DNA from: Oscheius sp. JU75
Lineage: Eukaryota > Nematoda > Chromadorea > Rhabditida > Rhabditidae
Assembly: GCA_037178855.1 (NCBI GenBank)
Contig: JASJZC010000004.1
Span: 248,001 to 312,000 of the forward strand
Length of the DNA: 64,000 nucleotides
Direction: 5' to 3'
In this document: in pieces, positions 1 through 10,036 of the stretch
How the letters are laid out: every line of letters starts with the position of its first letter
Position numbering within the stretch: the first letter of the stretch is position 1
Position numbers and translations under genes: made by a program
The notes under the pieces: generated by a model
What the model was told of the DNA's origin: nothing
The model's input: the letters and a program-made list of their open reading frames with translations, nothing else
Database searches by the model: none

Positions 1-507
1 ACATGCATCGTGTGCATTTTTAGAATCCCCTCATGTTATGACAGCCTTAAAAATATTTTAACCGCCCGAAAAAAGTCTCGCCATTCTTGTGATCAAAATA
101 CTAATTTTCATGCTTAGGCATCTCTCTACTACTAAAGCGCACTGGTGTCTGTCTATCCGTGCGTGCGTCACCATGAAGCAAAAGTTGAGAAGTCATGGCA
201 TGTCAAGAGTTCGCTCTGGGGTAAATTTTGGAACATCTGCTATTGGGGAAAAGTGAAGCAGCCGCCTGTTATCAATGCTAGCTCAAGACAAAAGACGTCG
301 TAGACGGGTGGTGCTCTGTAAAGTTGTGGAGTTAGATCAGTTCTACAACTTTGCGAACCACCGCAATATAAAGTCTGAATATAAAGAAGTAGCCAGGTTT
401 TATATGTCAACTAGCCGGCCGAGTTAGCTATAAGAATTATAGGGAAGGTCATAGTAGACAGGGCGTCTAAAAAAGTTAACAAAAACCAAAAAAAAATCAT
501 ACTTTAG
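1..507. other. Noncoding / intron sequence upstream of the glutamate receptor exons
   Basis: No coding exon could be supported here. The first exon recognised downstream starts inside the receptor channel domain, so this stretch is probably intron and the 5' exons (signal peptide, ligand-binding half) lie outside the window. Around 334-385 there is a diverged copy of a short dispersed repeat (tctacaactttgcgaa) that recurs elsewhere in the window. Confidence 0.5.
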
Positions 508-2088
508 GGCTGTTTCCGGCCGTATAGCCTCGTCAGCGTGGTGGTTCTTCACCCTCATCATCGTTTCCAGCTACACTGCCAACTTGGCTGCTTTCCTGAC
601 ATTGGGTATCTGTTCAAATATTAGTTTTGACAGAAACTTGCAGAAAAAATGACCCCTCCAATCGAATCAATTGAGGATTTGGCCAACCAGAACAAGATAT
701 TGTACGGAACAGTCAAAGGAGGGTCAACTGCCGCCTTTTTTGAGGTGGGTCCGAGCGATACGCCAAAAAACGAACTTATAGGATTCGATAGTTCCCCTGT
801 ACAAGAAAATGTGGAATTTCATGTCTGATACTCACACGAGACAAGTGAGGGAACAGGCTGCTTTGAACGAGTAGGTCCATGTCTCATCCGGAGACAAGAG
901 CTTTCAGAACTGACACAAACTTTGTGAATTCGTACGCGGAAGGGATTGACAAGGTCCGAAGGAGCAAAGGACTCTATGCCTTCTTGCTGGAAGAGACGAC
1001 GAACAACTACGAGTCAGGCAGGAAGCCGTGTGACACGATGAAGATTGGACAAAATCTGAACACACTGGGCTACGGCATTGCGACCAAGATTGGGAACCCG
1101 TTGAGGTGAGGGTGGTGAGAGTTGATCAAGCATTGTTCAGATTCTATGGTACAGGCATACTGTTGTGGAATCGAATTACCGTAGGGAGTAGAAATTTTTT
1201 TTGAAGAGCTCAGTCCAAGTAGAGTTGTGGTAAACAGTGCGTGTCATGGCAGACAGGCACGGTAGACAGTCTATGGTAAATATTGCGGGACTACCCGACG
1301 ATCATGTCACATAGTCTAGTTCCAACGTATCAGAGAAGCCCTGCTGAATTTCAGTCTTTTGGGCTGGTAACCCTGCTACTCAATCTGCTGGTTGTTCGGT
1401 GCTCCTGCCAATTTCCCACACATGAGGATTGAATATGGTCTCCTGCGGTCATATTCCGGCGTCAAACGCCAACAAATTGGGGATAGAAGGGATTTAACAA
1501 GATTGGGAGGGTTATCCTATAGAGAAGTTTCATCTTCGGTAGACCATCGTTTTTGAATGGCAAAACATTACACCTTATTTGGTACTGTTGAATAAGAGTA
1601 GTCAATACTAAGAGCCAGCTAGAACAATAAGCTGAGAAGCTACTGGTAGAACAAACAGACAGTTCGCATCAGGACAACAAGTAGAGTTTCAGACGCGCCT
1701 TGAACCTGGCAATCCTGTACCTCCAGGAGAAGGGAGAACTGAAGAGACTGGAGAACAAGTGGTGGTACGACAGGGGCCAGTGCGACCCTCATGGATCCTC
1801 TGTAATTCAAAGAGCACACAAAAACTTTCATTTTAGGACGGCGGCGCCAGTTCTTCTCTGAACCTGTCAAAAGTAGCCGGTATCTTTTATATCCTCCTAG
1901 GAGGCATGGTACTGTCGATGGGAACAGCTTTAGTGGAATTCATTGTGAGGAAGAGAAAGGAGAATAAGGAGAAAAGAAAGAAGATGGGCTCCCTGCCACA
2001 GGTTCGGGTTCACTCCTCTCATCGAGAAAAAGGAGAGAGACTACAGAGAAGAACAAGGTCCGAAGAGCCGAAGGGATACTATGGGTAA
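508..2088 (+). CDS. Ionotropic glutamate receptor, non-NMDA (AMPA/kainate-like), 3' part
   Basis: The C-terminal half of a glutamate-gated cation channel, a postsynaptic plasma-membrane receptor. Exon 1 (from 508) gives the hallmark [12 protein letters not shown] of the M3 gate. A 38-nt intron joins it to [14 protein letters not shown], the start of the second ligand-binding lobe (S2). Later exons give [20 protein letters not shown], a segment at about 920-1107 ending [11 protein letters not shown], and, after a 585-bp intron, [20 protein letters not shown] (from 1693). The last exon (about 1839-2088) carries the final membrane helix and a basic cytoplasmic tail ending in GYYG. Phases agree at every junction. 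The N-terminal domain, S1 and M1-M2 lie upstream of the window. [11 protein letters not shown] plus the S2 pattern exclude NMDA type; AMPA versus kainate cannot be decided from this half. Confidence 0.94.
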
Positions 2089-2137
2089 AAAGTGTACAAA
2101 AATGCAAAATAAACCGTTTAATTTTAAAAAAATCATT

Positions 2138-2209
2138 TGCGTCCGGGGGGAATCGAACCCCCGTCGAATGCTTGGAAGGCATCCATGCTGACCATTACAC
2201 CACGGACGC
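2138..2209 (-). tRNA. tRNA-Gly-TCC: tRNA-Gly (anticodon UCC), copy 1
   Basis: A 72-nt cloverleaf on the minus strand. The acceptor stem GCGTCCG pairs with CGGACGC, with A as discriminator. The anticodon loop CTTCCAA reads UCC and the T-arm GGGGGTTCGATTCCCCC is perfect. No intron. It is transcribed away from the tRNA-Pro that starts 127 bp from it. Confidence 0.97.
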
Positions 2210-2336
2210 GGTGTTACCGAAAATAATTGACCGAAGGAGATCGCTGGATCCAAAAGGGATCAGATCCATAAACAGGTTCTGGACAAGACGATAGGATACG
2301 GGACATCTCCCGTAAGGAGATTTTTACCCAAATCGT

Positions 2337-2408
2337 GGCCGAGTGGTCTAGTGGTATGATTCTCGCTTAGGGTGCGAGAGGTCCCGGGATCGATCCCCGG
2401 CTCGGCCC
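2337..2408 (+). tRNA. tRNA-Pro-AGG: tRNA-Pro (anticodon AGG), copy 1
   Basis: A 72-nt cloverleaf. The acceptor GGCCGAG pairs with CTCGGCC. The anticodon arm TCTCG-CTTAGGGTG-CGAGA reads AGG, and the T-arm is CCGGGATCGATCCCCGG. It lies head to head with tRNA-Gly; the shared 127-bp spacer recurs in two other places in the window. Confidence 0.97.
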
Positions 2409-2614
2409 AGACCTTTTGAGTTCTTAGTTAGCACTAGTGAAATTTTTTGAACCAGAACTTTTTATGCCACAACCTGAAATCTTCAGGCCTCAGACTTAAT
2501 GACTAGCTTTTCCAAGAGTTTTCTGTCCATAGAAGTTATCTCACATTAGTGTGTCCTTATCAGTCCGAACATTCTTCCGCTTGATCAATTCCCAACTCTT
2601 CCAACAAATTTTAA

Positions 2615-3003
2615 ATGACTGAAACTCATTCTCTAGCGGAAGATGCGACAGAGAAACTACTTTCCGAAAGAGAAGCTACAAAGCCTATAATTCCATTTAT
2701 TGAACCAGACAGTACTCCTGAAGAGACGCTAATAACCAAAGAACCTACAGAACCCTATAGGCCCCCATATGACATCGACGCTATTATGGAAGAGTTCTAT
2801 AGCAAGGAAAGGAGTAGGTCCTGGTTTTTTGTTAACAAAGTTAATGGTTTTCAGATACTTTGTCTACAAGAGAGGCTTGTTGTGCGTGTTCAGAGGTAAA
2901 GTGCTATGATGAGGAAGACCGGGAAAAGTGTTGCTGCTGTTTCTGCAACTTTCTAGTTTACTGTGCCTGCTATTTTCTTGGAGGTGAATCTGTTTCATGC
3001 TGA
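2615..3003 (+). CDS. Small cysteine-rich, probably membrane-associated protein (115 aa)
   Basis: Two exons, 2615-2813 and 2855-3003, joined by a 41-nt intron with matching phase. The N-terminal 65 residues are acidic and hydrophilic and include a PY-type motif (YRPPYD) that could bind WW-domain ubiquitin ligases. The C-terminal 40 or so residues hold 12 cysteines, including REKCCCCFCNFLVYCACYFL, the kind of Cys/aromatic patch that is often palmitoylated. No family was recognised. The design (PPxY, then a cysteine cluster with hydrophobic residues) resembles the gene at 5591-6183 on the other side of the CEP104-like gene, suggesting but not proving relatedness. Translating straight through the intron gives a misleading 94-aa reading frame. 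Confidence 0.7.
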
Positions 3004-3057
3004 CAGATTGTCTCTGTTCAGAGAAATGAAATTTATGGACATGAACCAGCGGAAAAG

Positions 3058-3121
3058 ATTGCCAGGGATCGAACTCGGGTTGCTCAAGTTCTGAGCCCAA
3101 CACGCTACCTGCTGAGGTAAA
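3058..3121 (-). pseudogene. tRNA-derived fragment
   Basis: The reverse strand shows a D-arm-like CTCAGCAGGTAGCGTG and a T-arm CCGAGTTCGATCCCTGG, but the anticodon stem pairs badly and no acceptor stem closes. A decayed tRNA or tRNA-derived repeat. Confidence 0.5.
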
Positions 3122-3226
3122 CATTTGTGAGCGTCTCAGACCTTGAGATGCGGCGTCGCCTTCGGACAGACGGACACCGTTATGCTTTAGAGTAAGAGAG
3201 AGAGACAGTTTTATCACCTTCCAAGT

Positions 3227-5234
3227 CTATTTCTTAGTGGCTGTAGTGCTTGGAGCAGATTTACTCGGAGCTGTTGACGTTGCCGGTGCTGTGGAATCAG
3301 TCTTCGGTGTCTTCTCAGCTTTCGGCTTCCTCGCTGCCTTCTTCTGCAGTTGGATGTCTTGAAGCGCTTTGACCAGCTTTGTAGCATCGATCATTCGGCC
3401 ATCACTTCCCACTTTGCCTCCGGGACCACCAGTTCTTCTAAAGTTTCGAGTGTAGAGAAATAGGTAAAACATACGGAGGTAAGAACTCTTCCTCGGGGAT
3501 TTCCGGGTCCTCGTCGACACCTAGACGTCGGGGATGGTGATAGCATTGCTCGACCGTGTGTTTCCGCCAGGACTGTGAAAGTTCTTGGGGAAGTTAAGAG
3601 ACAAACCTCTCGATTGTTGTCCACCGCCACTGAACACAAGGGACACCATTGTGCTCCCTGGGGAGCTTTCCTCCCTCTACAAAGGGGGTGATCAACCCCG
3701 TCTTTGTCGTCATTCTTGTGCATGGCTAGTCCACAACGAGGACAAGGTACCATAGAATCTCCGAGGAAGCTGCACCGCTTGAGATAGTGGTCAGTGAGGT
3801 CGGAGACCTTAAAAAGATGCTCTGTCTCTCTGCCAAACAGATCCCTTGGAAAATATCAGACAGGCTTTTGGCTACTAGCGCGTCCTCGGTAGTATAGTGG
3901 TGAGTATCCGCGTCTGTCACATGCGAGACCCGGGTTCAATTCCCGGCCGGGGAGAATTTTTTCTTTTCTAGTTCTCTTTTCCATTTCCCGTTTTGACAGA
4001 TTGTCATGGCAAAACAATATAAACTTACCAATAGAACCTTTTGACAGTAACGACATCGATTCATCATCATACAGCTGACAGCGTAGTGATCCTCTCTACC
4101 TTTCTTTGTTCCCAAATTTCGGTCTCCCTCATCACAGAACTCGCAAATTCTGAACAAATATTTGACGAAAAGTCACATGAAACAGACCCAGAGGTATCGG
4201 GTAAGTCGTAAGGATCGTCCCAGACCTGTCCTTCAGGCCCCTTCTGACCAGGAAAGCCATTTGGGAACAGGCGTTCATTTCTCTTTACGTAAACCTGAAG
4301 ATTGCTGATTATCACAGTTAGAAGTTCGATTCACATCGTTAGGAGGAATAGTTTTCGGAGTTACAGCTCGTTGTGGAGTCTTTGCCCTCTGTGGGGTGCT
4401 AGCCCGCTTGACCGATCTCGGTCTGTCTTCAGTCATCGGTCTTTCTCTAACTCTTGGGACACTTCGAGGTTTGAAACGGGCATCTTCCGGGGTCTTTGGT
4501 CTAAAACTTGATGCCTCCCTGTCTCTCTGCCTTTCTGTCTTCGAAAACTAAAACAGTTTCAAACTACAAAACTTTTGTTATTGTTTGAAGAACACTTGTC
4601 AAGTCAAGTTAGTTCTGACCTTCCACTTTTACTGTGCTGCTGCTTGTCGTCTCTTCAATTCTACCAGGTTAGTGATTCCCACTTCCCTGTTTATCTTGTT
4701 CTATATTCCTTCAGTCTCTGTCTCTCTGTCTCACTCTCTCTTTCTCACCTAACCCATTTCGGAGTCGGAGGCCTCGGTTCCCTATCCGGAGTCCAATTTG
4801 AATCCACCCCGAAGGCATGCATCTCATCATTGCCCATGATCAGATCAGCATAGGCGTTCCTTACTGCTTTTTCTTTTACCTCAACCACACTTTATGATGT
4901 CTTTTGAGCAAATTCATACACTCTCCATGTCCTTGTTAATTTTTTGAGCTGTCAGGTTGTCCCCGATCAGAATGGCATTACTTCTCTGCTGACCGAGACG
5001 CAACAGTTCTCCCTCTGCCTGTGACAGCTCGTCTATAGCTCCTTCACAGAGATGGGCCTAGAATACTGTCAGAACTCCTTAAAAATTGATACCTTGACAG
5101 GAAGGTCTCGTTGCTGATATGTTAGAGCCCGTTTTCTCAAATTGTTTTTAAGTGTTCTCACAGTACTCAATGGATCCTCCCCAAGTTCAGACGGCTTCTC
5201 TCGGTAGCCAGAAGGCTTGTAGGTGTTGTTGGGT
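3227..5234 (-). CDS. CEP104: CEP104-like ciliary-tip zinc-finger protein (5' end unresolved)
   Basis: Nine exons join in phase: 5093-5234, 4920-5057, 4749-4879, 4295-4500, 4188-4230, 4029-4149, 3607-3807, 3475-3572 and 3227-3437 (stop). Order: helical segments (LTYQQRDLPVK, then an Asp/Glu/Gln-rich stretch), a basic Pro/Thr linker with TPQ/TPK repeats, then the zinc-finger block ICEFCDEGD...CRYCQK...DHYLKRC...CPRCGLAMHKND...WCPLCSVAVD...HTVEQC, which aligns with the C-terminal zinc fingers of CEP104, a microtubule plus-end protein of centrioles and ciliary tips. The tail is Lys/Ala/Thr-rich. Vertebrate CEP104 is about 900 aa with an N-terminal jelly roll and a TOG domain. Neither is visible here, so this is a shortened version or its 5' exons were missed. 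One intron (3808-4028) holds a tRNA-Asp on the other strand. Confidence 0.7.
3883..3954 (+). tRNA. tRNA-Asp-GTC: tRNA-Asp (anticodon GUC)
   Basis: A 72-nt cloverleaf. The acceptor TCCTCGG pairs with CCGGGGA (one G-U), the anticodon loop is CTGTCAC (GUC), and the T-arm is CCGGGTTCAATTCCCGG. It lies antisense inside an intron (3808-4028) of the CEP104-like gene. Confidence 0.97.
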
Positions 5235-5590
5235 CTGGAAACTTCGGTATTAAAATCCTATTTCATGGTCGCAGTTTCGACCACTCTGCAAATTTCAAAG
5301 CAAATCCATGGATCTGAATGTGAAAATAAAAAATTGTGAGATGTTTTTTTATCATACCTAGCCACCTAATGCGCAAAAAGTTTTCTGATTTCGAAGAAAA
5401 ACGCTTTCATGCGCCTTTTCACGTTTCAATACTTATCGGCCACCCTGTATACATAGGAGTCGAGTACGTAAAAATGATACGTGGAAAAAGACGTTTCCGC
5501 ACTCCTTATCAGCAATGAACGATCGTCACTCTTTGCTTTTATCGAAATTTGGCACATATAAGTCTCAAACACCACTCCTTGCTATTAATA

Positions 5591-6183
5591 ATGAGCAATT
5601 GTTGCGTCTGTTCTGTATTGCTCAACTATTCTCTCACTTCGTCTGAACTTCTGTCCGCTCCACCGCCTTACGACGAAGCACAGAGAGCTGCGTCACAATA
5701 TATCACGAGCATTGATGAGACACCATGCCCAAGCGATGAGGTTAATTTCGTCGTAATTATCTTCTCTCTCTGTCTGTATTTCTACTTTGAAAATTTCAGC
5801 AAGCAACACTTCAACCCGCTGATAAAACAGTTCCTGCTCCCGTCCCAGCAGTTCGCATTATCCGTCCTGTTTCACCGGCTCGAGTTGACAGAAATCTAGG
5901 AGAGCCTGACCTTGAGACCTGCCGCCTATGTCCTACTTCCAGTTCGGAAGGACAGAGCAGAAATTCGGGGACAACTATCTGCTGCTGCTGCTGGTGCTTT
6001 TTATTATGCACGGGCGCCAGTTTGGTTATGATATTATGGCAATTCTTTGTGGTGTTTATCCTCATTGTAACTCGACCTGGTAAGGAGGACTCTTTTTTCA
6101 CATTTTGCTGGGCCTCTGCACTTTTCTTTGTCTTGTTTTGTGCAGCGTTCTATAAATGGACCCGCACCTTTGAATGGGAATAA
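5591..6183 (+). CDS. PPPY-motif membrane protein with a Cys cluster (177 aa)
   Basis: Exons 5591-5740 and 5800-6183 join in phase 0. The cytosolic-type N-terminal half has a perfect PY motif (SAPPPYDEAQ), a ligand for WW domains of NEDD4-family ubiquitin ligases, followed by a Pro/Val-rich stretch. The C-terminal half has CRLCPTSSSEG, a tight cluster TTICCCCWCFLLC, and two hydrophobic segments (about SLVMILWQFFVVFILIV and FCWASALFFVLFCAAF), so it is probably a two-pass membrane protein. The layout recalls small endosomal adaptor proteins that recruit NEDD4 ligases, but no named family is certain. The ATG at 5591 was chosen because the frame is open only with a TTG further upstream; an extra 5' exon is possible. 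Confidence 0.72.
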
Positions 6184-7848
6184 ATAATATTCTCATTTTA
6201 GGCTGTTTTGATTGTTGACGTTGCGGTATAACGATAAAGAGCCTATGCATTTCTAGCGTTAATTGTTAACCGAACCGTTGTATTTAAAAGAACCCACAAA
6301 ATGGGTCCCGAGTTGAAAAAAAGATTAGACGGGAACCAATTTCTCATTGGCATCATAGTTAGACGAGGACTTTGAACTCGAATAATAAGTAGATATGTAA
6401 AATTCTTTTTTATCAGAGTGCAATAAATCTTAAGAATGGTAGTTATGGTTTCCCATTTCCCAGCGATTGTTCCTTTTTCCACTAGTACTTTTGGCGGTTT
6501 TAAAAGGGGTCGCGAAGACATCTAAGACTGCTGATTCGACGTCTTTCTTGTTGCCTTCCCACAGAAGGAAAGGCCGTTCCAAAATTTCTTACAACCTCTA
6601 CATGAGAGCAGGGTCGGAAGCATTTGAATACCTCAAACTTAGGTAATTAAACCGACGCTATCGCTCTCGCCTTGAACATGTGGAGCACTAAGCGACGAGA
6701 TAGTACGACATAGGCGGGAGGTATTTGGGCCAGAGACAGAAAGAAGGCCAGCCAAAAGGTCTGCAAGAGGAAGATTACCCAAGTTTGTCGTCAGAATTGA
6801 AAAGAACAGGCTTTAATTTGTTTTTAGGCTCATAACATGCTTCTGAATCACACATTTTATCTAACAAATTCCATTTATATTCAGAAATTGGTTCAAAAGA
6901 GATTGACCGTTCTCCGTATCTGACCTATGTCTTTTTTCGTTTCGAAAGATGATACAGAGAAATAAAGAGAATGGTTTGCAGAGACAGAAATATGAAGGGG
7001 CAGACAGAGACAGATGGACAGAGAGACCAAAAACCAAAATATCTAGATAACTATCTTGTCACATGGTCAATAATGGCCCATTTTCCCAAGGGTCCATGTC
7101 CTCTCGGTATATTCCCGCCTGTAAAGGACCATCGCTTCTCGCCTTATTACCTCGGCCCTATGCTTTTGGCACCGACCCCGCCTCCTCGATTTTGTATAAA
7201 TAGCGAGGAGATGGTCACAGTCTAATCAGTCTTCTCCTCGACAGTCAGCAACTCTCCAACTTGGTCCCAATTCGGCGGTGTAGCTCTCCTGCAGTGAAAT
7301 CTATTTGTGATTTTCACCGGGAGTACTTCATCGCCGAAAAGGGTCGGACCTCTTCCGCTGCAGTTCTCAAACTTTTCGAAAATGTTCATCACAGTGAAAT
7401 TGTTGGATACTTTTCACCGGGAGAACATTTTTGGATGGTGAAGGACTAACATTCCCTGTTTCTTTTTATTGTGTCCCTTTCCTCCGAACTCGCGGCTCCG
7501 ATGAATCCAGAACTGATCTAAAGTTTTCAGTCAGCTTGATGGCTGCTTCTTTTTTTCCTTTATACTCTTGGACAGAGAGGTACAACTTCATCAATTCTAA
7601 GCCGTAGCTAAAGCAACTGATAGATAATCAAACCGAAGATGCCGAGGTTTACCTGGTCATAAACTTCACACAATATTGATTAACTGGCAAACTGTCCCAG
7701 CCACAAGAAAGTTCCAGCACAAATGATTTGGGCAGTTCAAAGGTTGCTTGTTTTTTCGGCGGTTTTATTGAGCAAGGAGCAAAAGCAGACATGTTTATAA
7801 TAACTCCCAATAGATAAACATTAAGGGGACCTCTTCTAAAAAAATTAC
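6184..7848. other. Intergenic sequence, no supported gene
   Basis: No exon chain was found on either strand. A good TATA box (TATAAATAG) lies at 7195-7203. Downstream there is a direct repeat (TTTTCACCGGGAG, about 7307 and 7410) inside a 62-codon open frame of unknown meaning. The TATA box plus repeat could belong to a promoter or an old LTR, but no terminal repeats or target-site duplication could be identified. Confidence 0.4.
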
Positions 7849-8303
7849 GATGAGATCAGACGGCGGATGGGTCAAACGTTTGGAGCTTTCAACAACTTTC
7901 GCAGGCAGCAGTTAGAGTCCTACGTCACTCTGGTAGCCTTGTACGGAGCAGAAAGCTGGTCTTTGAGAGAAGCTGAGAAGAAACACATGGACTGCCAAAG
8001 AAGAATGGAACGAAGAATGGTCGGGATAACTCTTGACAGATGAACCAGAGGGTCAGAGAAAAAACGGAACTGACTGATTGGAGGAAAAAAGCACCCTCAA
8101 TGAAGCTTCGCTGGGCCAAGAAGACAACAAAGATGGAACCAAGCCGTTGGACCAAAATAGCGACTGAATGCATCCCTTTTGAGAGTCGAAGACAGAGAGA
8201 TGGACAACGTCTACGATGGATCGACGAAGTGCAGCAGACAATAACACACATGGCGGAGAAAAACCGCGCAAAAATGGTACAACATCAGAACTGCACTCGT
8301 TGA
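7849..8303 (+). mobile_element. Decayed non-LTR retrotransposon, 3' end of reverse transcriptase
   Basis: The translation reads EIRRRMGQTFGAFNNF..., then LYGAESWSLREAEKKH...QRRMERRMVGITLDR. After a frameshift at about 8039 it continues NQRVREKTELTDW...LRWAKK...RWTKIATECIP...RQRDGQRLRWIDEV. This is the typical post-catalytic region of animal non-LTR (RTE/Jockey-group-like) reverse transcriptases. The frameshift and missing catalytic domain show a 5'-truncated dead copy. No poly-A tail or target duplication was identified. Confidence 0.8.
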
Positions 8304-8530
8304 TAAATGCAATAAATTAGCTTTTCCCGAATTAGCTATTCTTATATACCAAAGAGCCATGTCAATCTTATAGGCTATCTCGATTCATCAACAGTCCATT
8401 TCCCCCTCTCCCTTCCCCTCATAAATCACAGGAGACGTCTGTTTCATTAATGCTGTTTTATATGTCTCCCATGTCCGTCCTTCTTCTCACCATATAAAGT
8501 GACAATGGAGTCCATTCTTCCCCCAAAAGA

Positions 8531-9998
8531 ATGGCTCGCCTCGTCCTTTTATTGTTGGCCATACAATTCAACGCAGCCAAGTCTGTCAACGAGGCTCTGA
8601 AGGTCCACAGAAGCTTTCGGAACGGATTCTCAGCAGCCTACAATGAGCACAACTTTGATAAGGCTGTCTCGGTGGGTTTCAGACCATTTCGGATAGCATA
8701 AGTAGATTCAGTTTTATGCCAGCAATGCGAGCCTGATCAACTATCGTAAAATCTCTGAAGATCCTTCCTTACAGGTGGAGGAGACTTCGGAGATGCGGGG
8801 ACATAAGGGTGAGGTCGTTTCACATCTAAACAAATTTCAAAATGTATTATTCTAGATTAGAGTTGACAAGACATGTCAGGTCAGTTCAAGTTACAAATTT
8901 AGCACTGACAGTGAGTCGCTCCGCCAGGAGCGTACTGGTCTTTTTGAATTGTTCTCGCGTCTCTGTCTGTCTCTCTGAAGCCAAAATTGCAAGTAGTGTG
9001 CACTACTTTATGCGTATACTAATTGTTTCGAGTCAGTTTGCGAGATAGCTTCTTTGGGAAAATGTTGCTCCTGTAAGGGTAGCTCGACTGGCGGGGAACT
9101 TGCGGGCGGATTGAAGTGAGAGGGAAGAGGACCAAGACAGATTGATAGAAGGGAATAGAAACCGGGTAAAGCTCAAAAGAATCAGACTATGACTGTCATC
9201 GAGCCTCTCTAGGGGTCATAGCATTACTTGGATAGGGAGTTGGATTCGAGGGTCCAAAGAGTGAAAGGAAAATGGGTTCGAGGGATAAAAAGGACCGTTA
9301 AACAGTGGGAAGTGGATTTAACTGATTAGCAGTGGTCATTAGCTATTATTTTACTGGAGAAAGGACAAGTTAGGAGTCCACCGAAGGGGAGCAACATGTT
9401 AGGCTAACTTACTTGTTTGATCACATTTTGAAATTCTCGGTGTGAAAAATACGATAAAGTCCGTTTCTAGGGCATTGAGCGCCGTTAAAGCGATTCAGAA
9501 TTTTTGAGCAGCTTCACATGGATGAAGCCTGTCAGAAGGGAAAAGGTGACATAATCTGACTGACAGAGTGACACGCAAAGCATAAAAGGCAAACGCGCAA
9601 CGAAATCTACCGTCCGATTAGACCAGGTTTTGACAGACGCAAGCTGTTCGAAGGTGACAGGATCTCCAGGTATCTGTCTACCTCTCAGGTAGATAGATGG
9701 AGGAGACGACAATATGGCAGACATTTTTATAGGGCTAGACAAAAACGACTGTTCTAGTTTTTCAGACCTGAAAGTCTTCTTCGAGAACGAGAAGCGTCGT
9801 GGAGCTAAGGAGGTCAGTTTTTGGAATGGAGAGGAGGAGTTCGAGGCTGATGATGCGATTCGCGCATGGGGAATTATTCAGCTCCAAATGAAGACAGAAT
9901 ACAGAGAGGAAGGACGTTACGAGATTCTGTTCCAGAAAACCGAAGATACGACATGGCTCGTCGCCGAGGAATGGACTAACATCACCAGAACCAACTAA
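8531..9998 (+). CDS. Secreted NTF2-like (SnoaL/DUF4440-type) protein, 156 aa
   Basis: Three exons, 8531-8671, 8712-8808 and 9766-9998, join in frame to 156 codons plus stop. The start MARLVLLLLAIQFNAAKS is a clear signal peptide. It is followed by RSFRNGFSAAYNEHNFDKAV and FYASNASLI, matching the opening helix (alternating S/A-Y-N-x-x-D) and first strand of SnoaL/DUF4440 folds. The last exon has the strand pattern TEYREEGRYEILFQK and TTWLVAEEWTN that closes this fold. These domains form small cone-shaped ligand-binding or dimerising proteins; the ligand is unknown. The second intron (957 bp) is unusually long and contains a dispersed repeat with another copy near 58.1 kb. Confidence 0.75.
9140..9415 (+). 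repeat. Dispersed repeat R1, copy 1 (intronic)
   Basis: About 270 bp that matches 58080-58312 in the same orientation. Shared blocks include ATAGCATTACTTGGATAG, TTAACTGATTAGCAGTGGTC and CCGAAGGGG followed by TTAGGCTA. No coding capacity or terminal repeats were found, so it is probably a nonautonomous mobile repeat. It sits in intron 2 of the NTF2-like gene. Confidence 0.75.
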
Positions 9999-10036
9999 TT
10001 TTTTACGGACAATTTGTAATACTGTCCAATAAATAC

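Noticed and set aside
2129-2420. Frames running through the tRNA pairs (also at 15603-15850 and 18265-18531)
   Set aside because: The repeated peptide WCNGQHGCLPSIRRGFDSP is just translated tRNA-Gly sequence.
3391-3753. A single 120-codon minus-strand zinc-finger frame
   Set aside because: It reads through two introns of the CEP104-like gene; only the first part (to VDNNRE) is coding in that frame.
6243-6521. 92-codon minus-strand frame as the missing 5' exon of the CEP104-like gene
   Set aside because: No suitable donor after the plausible N-terminus (MSSRPLLKPPKV...) and no jelly-roll pattern.
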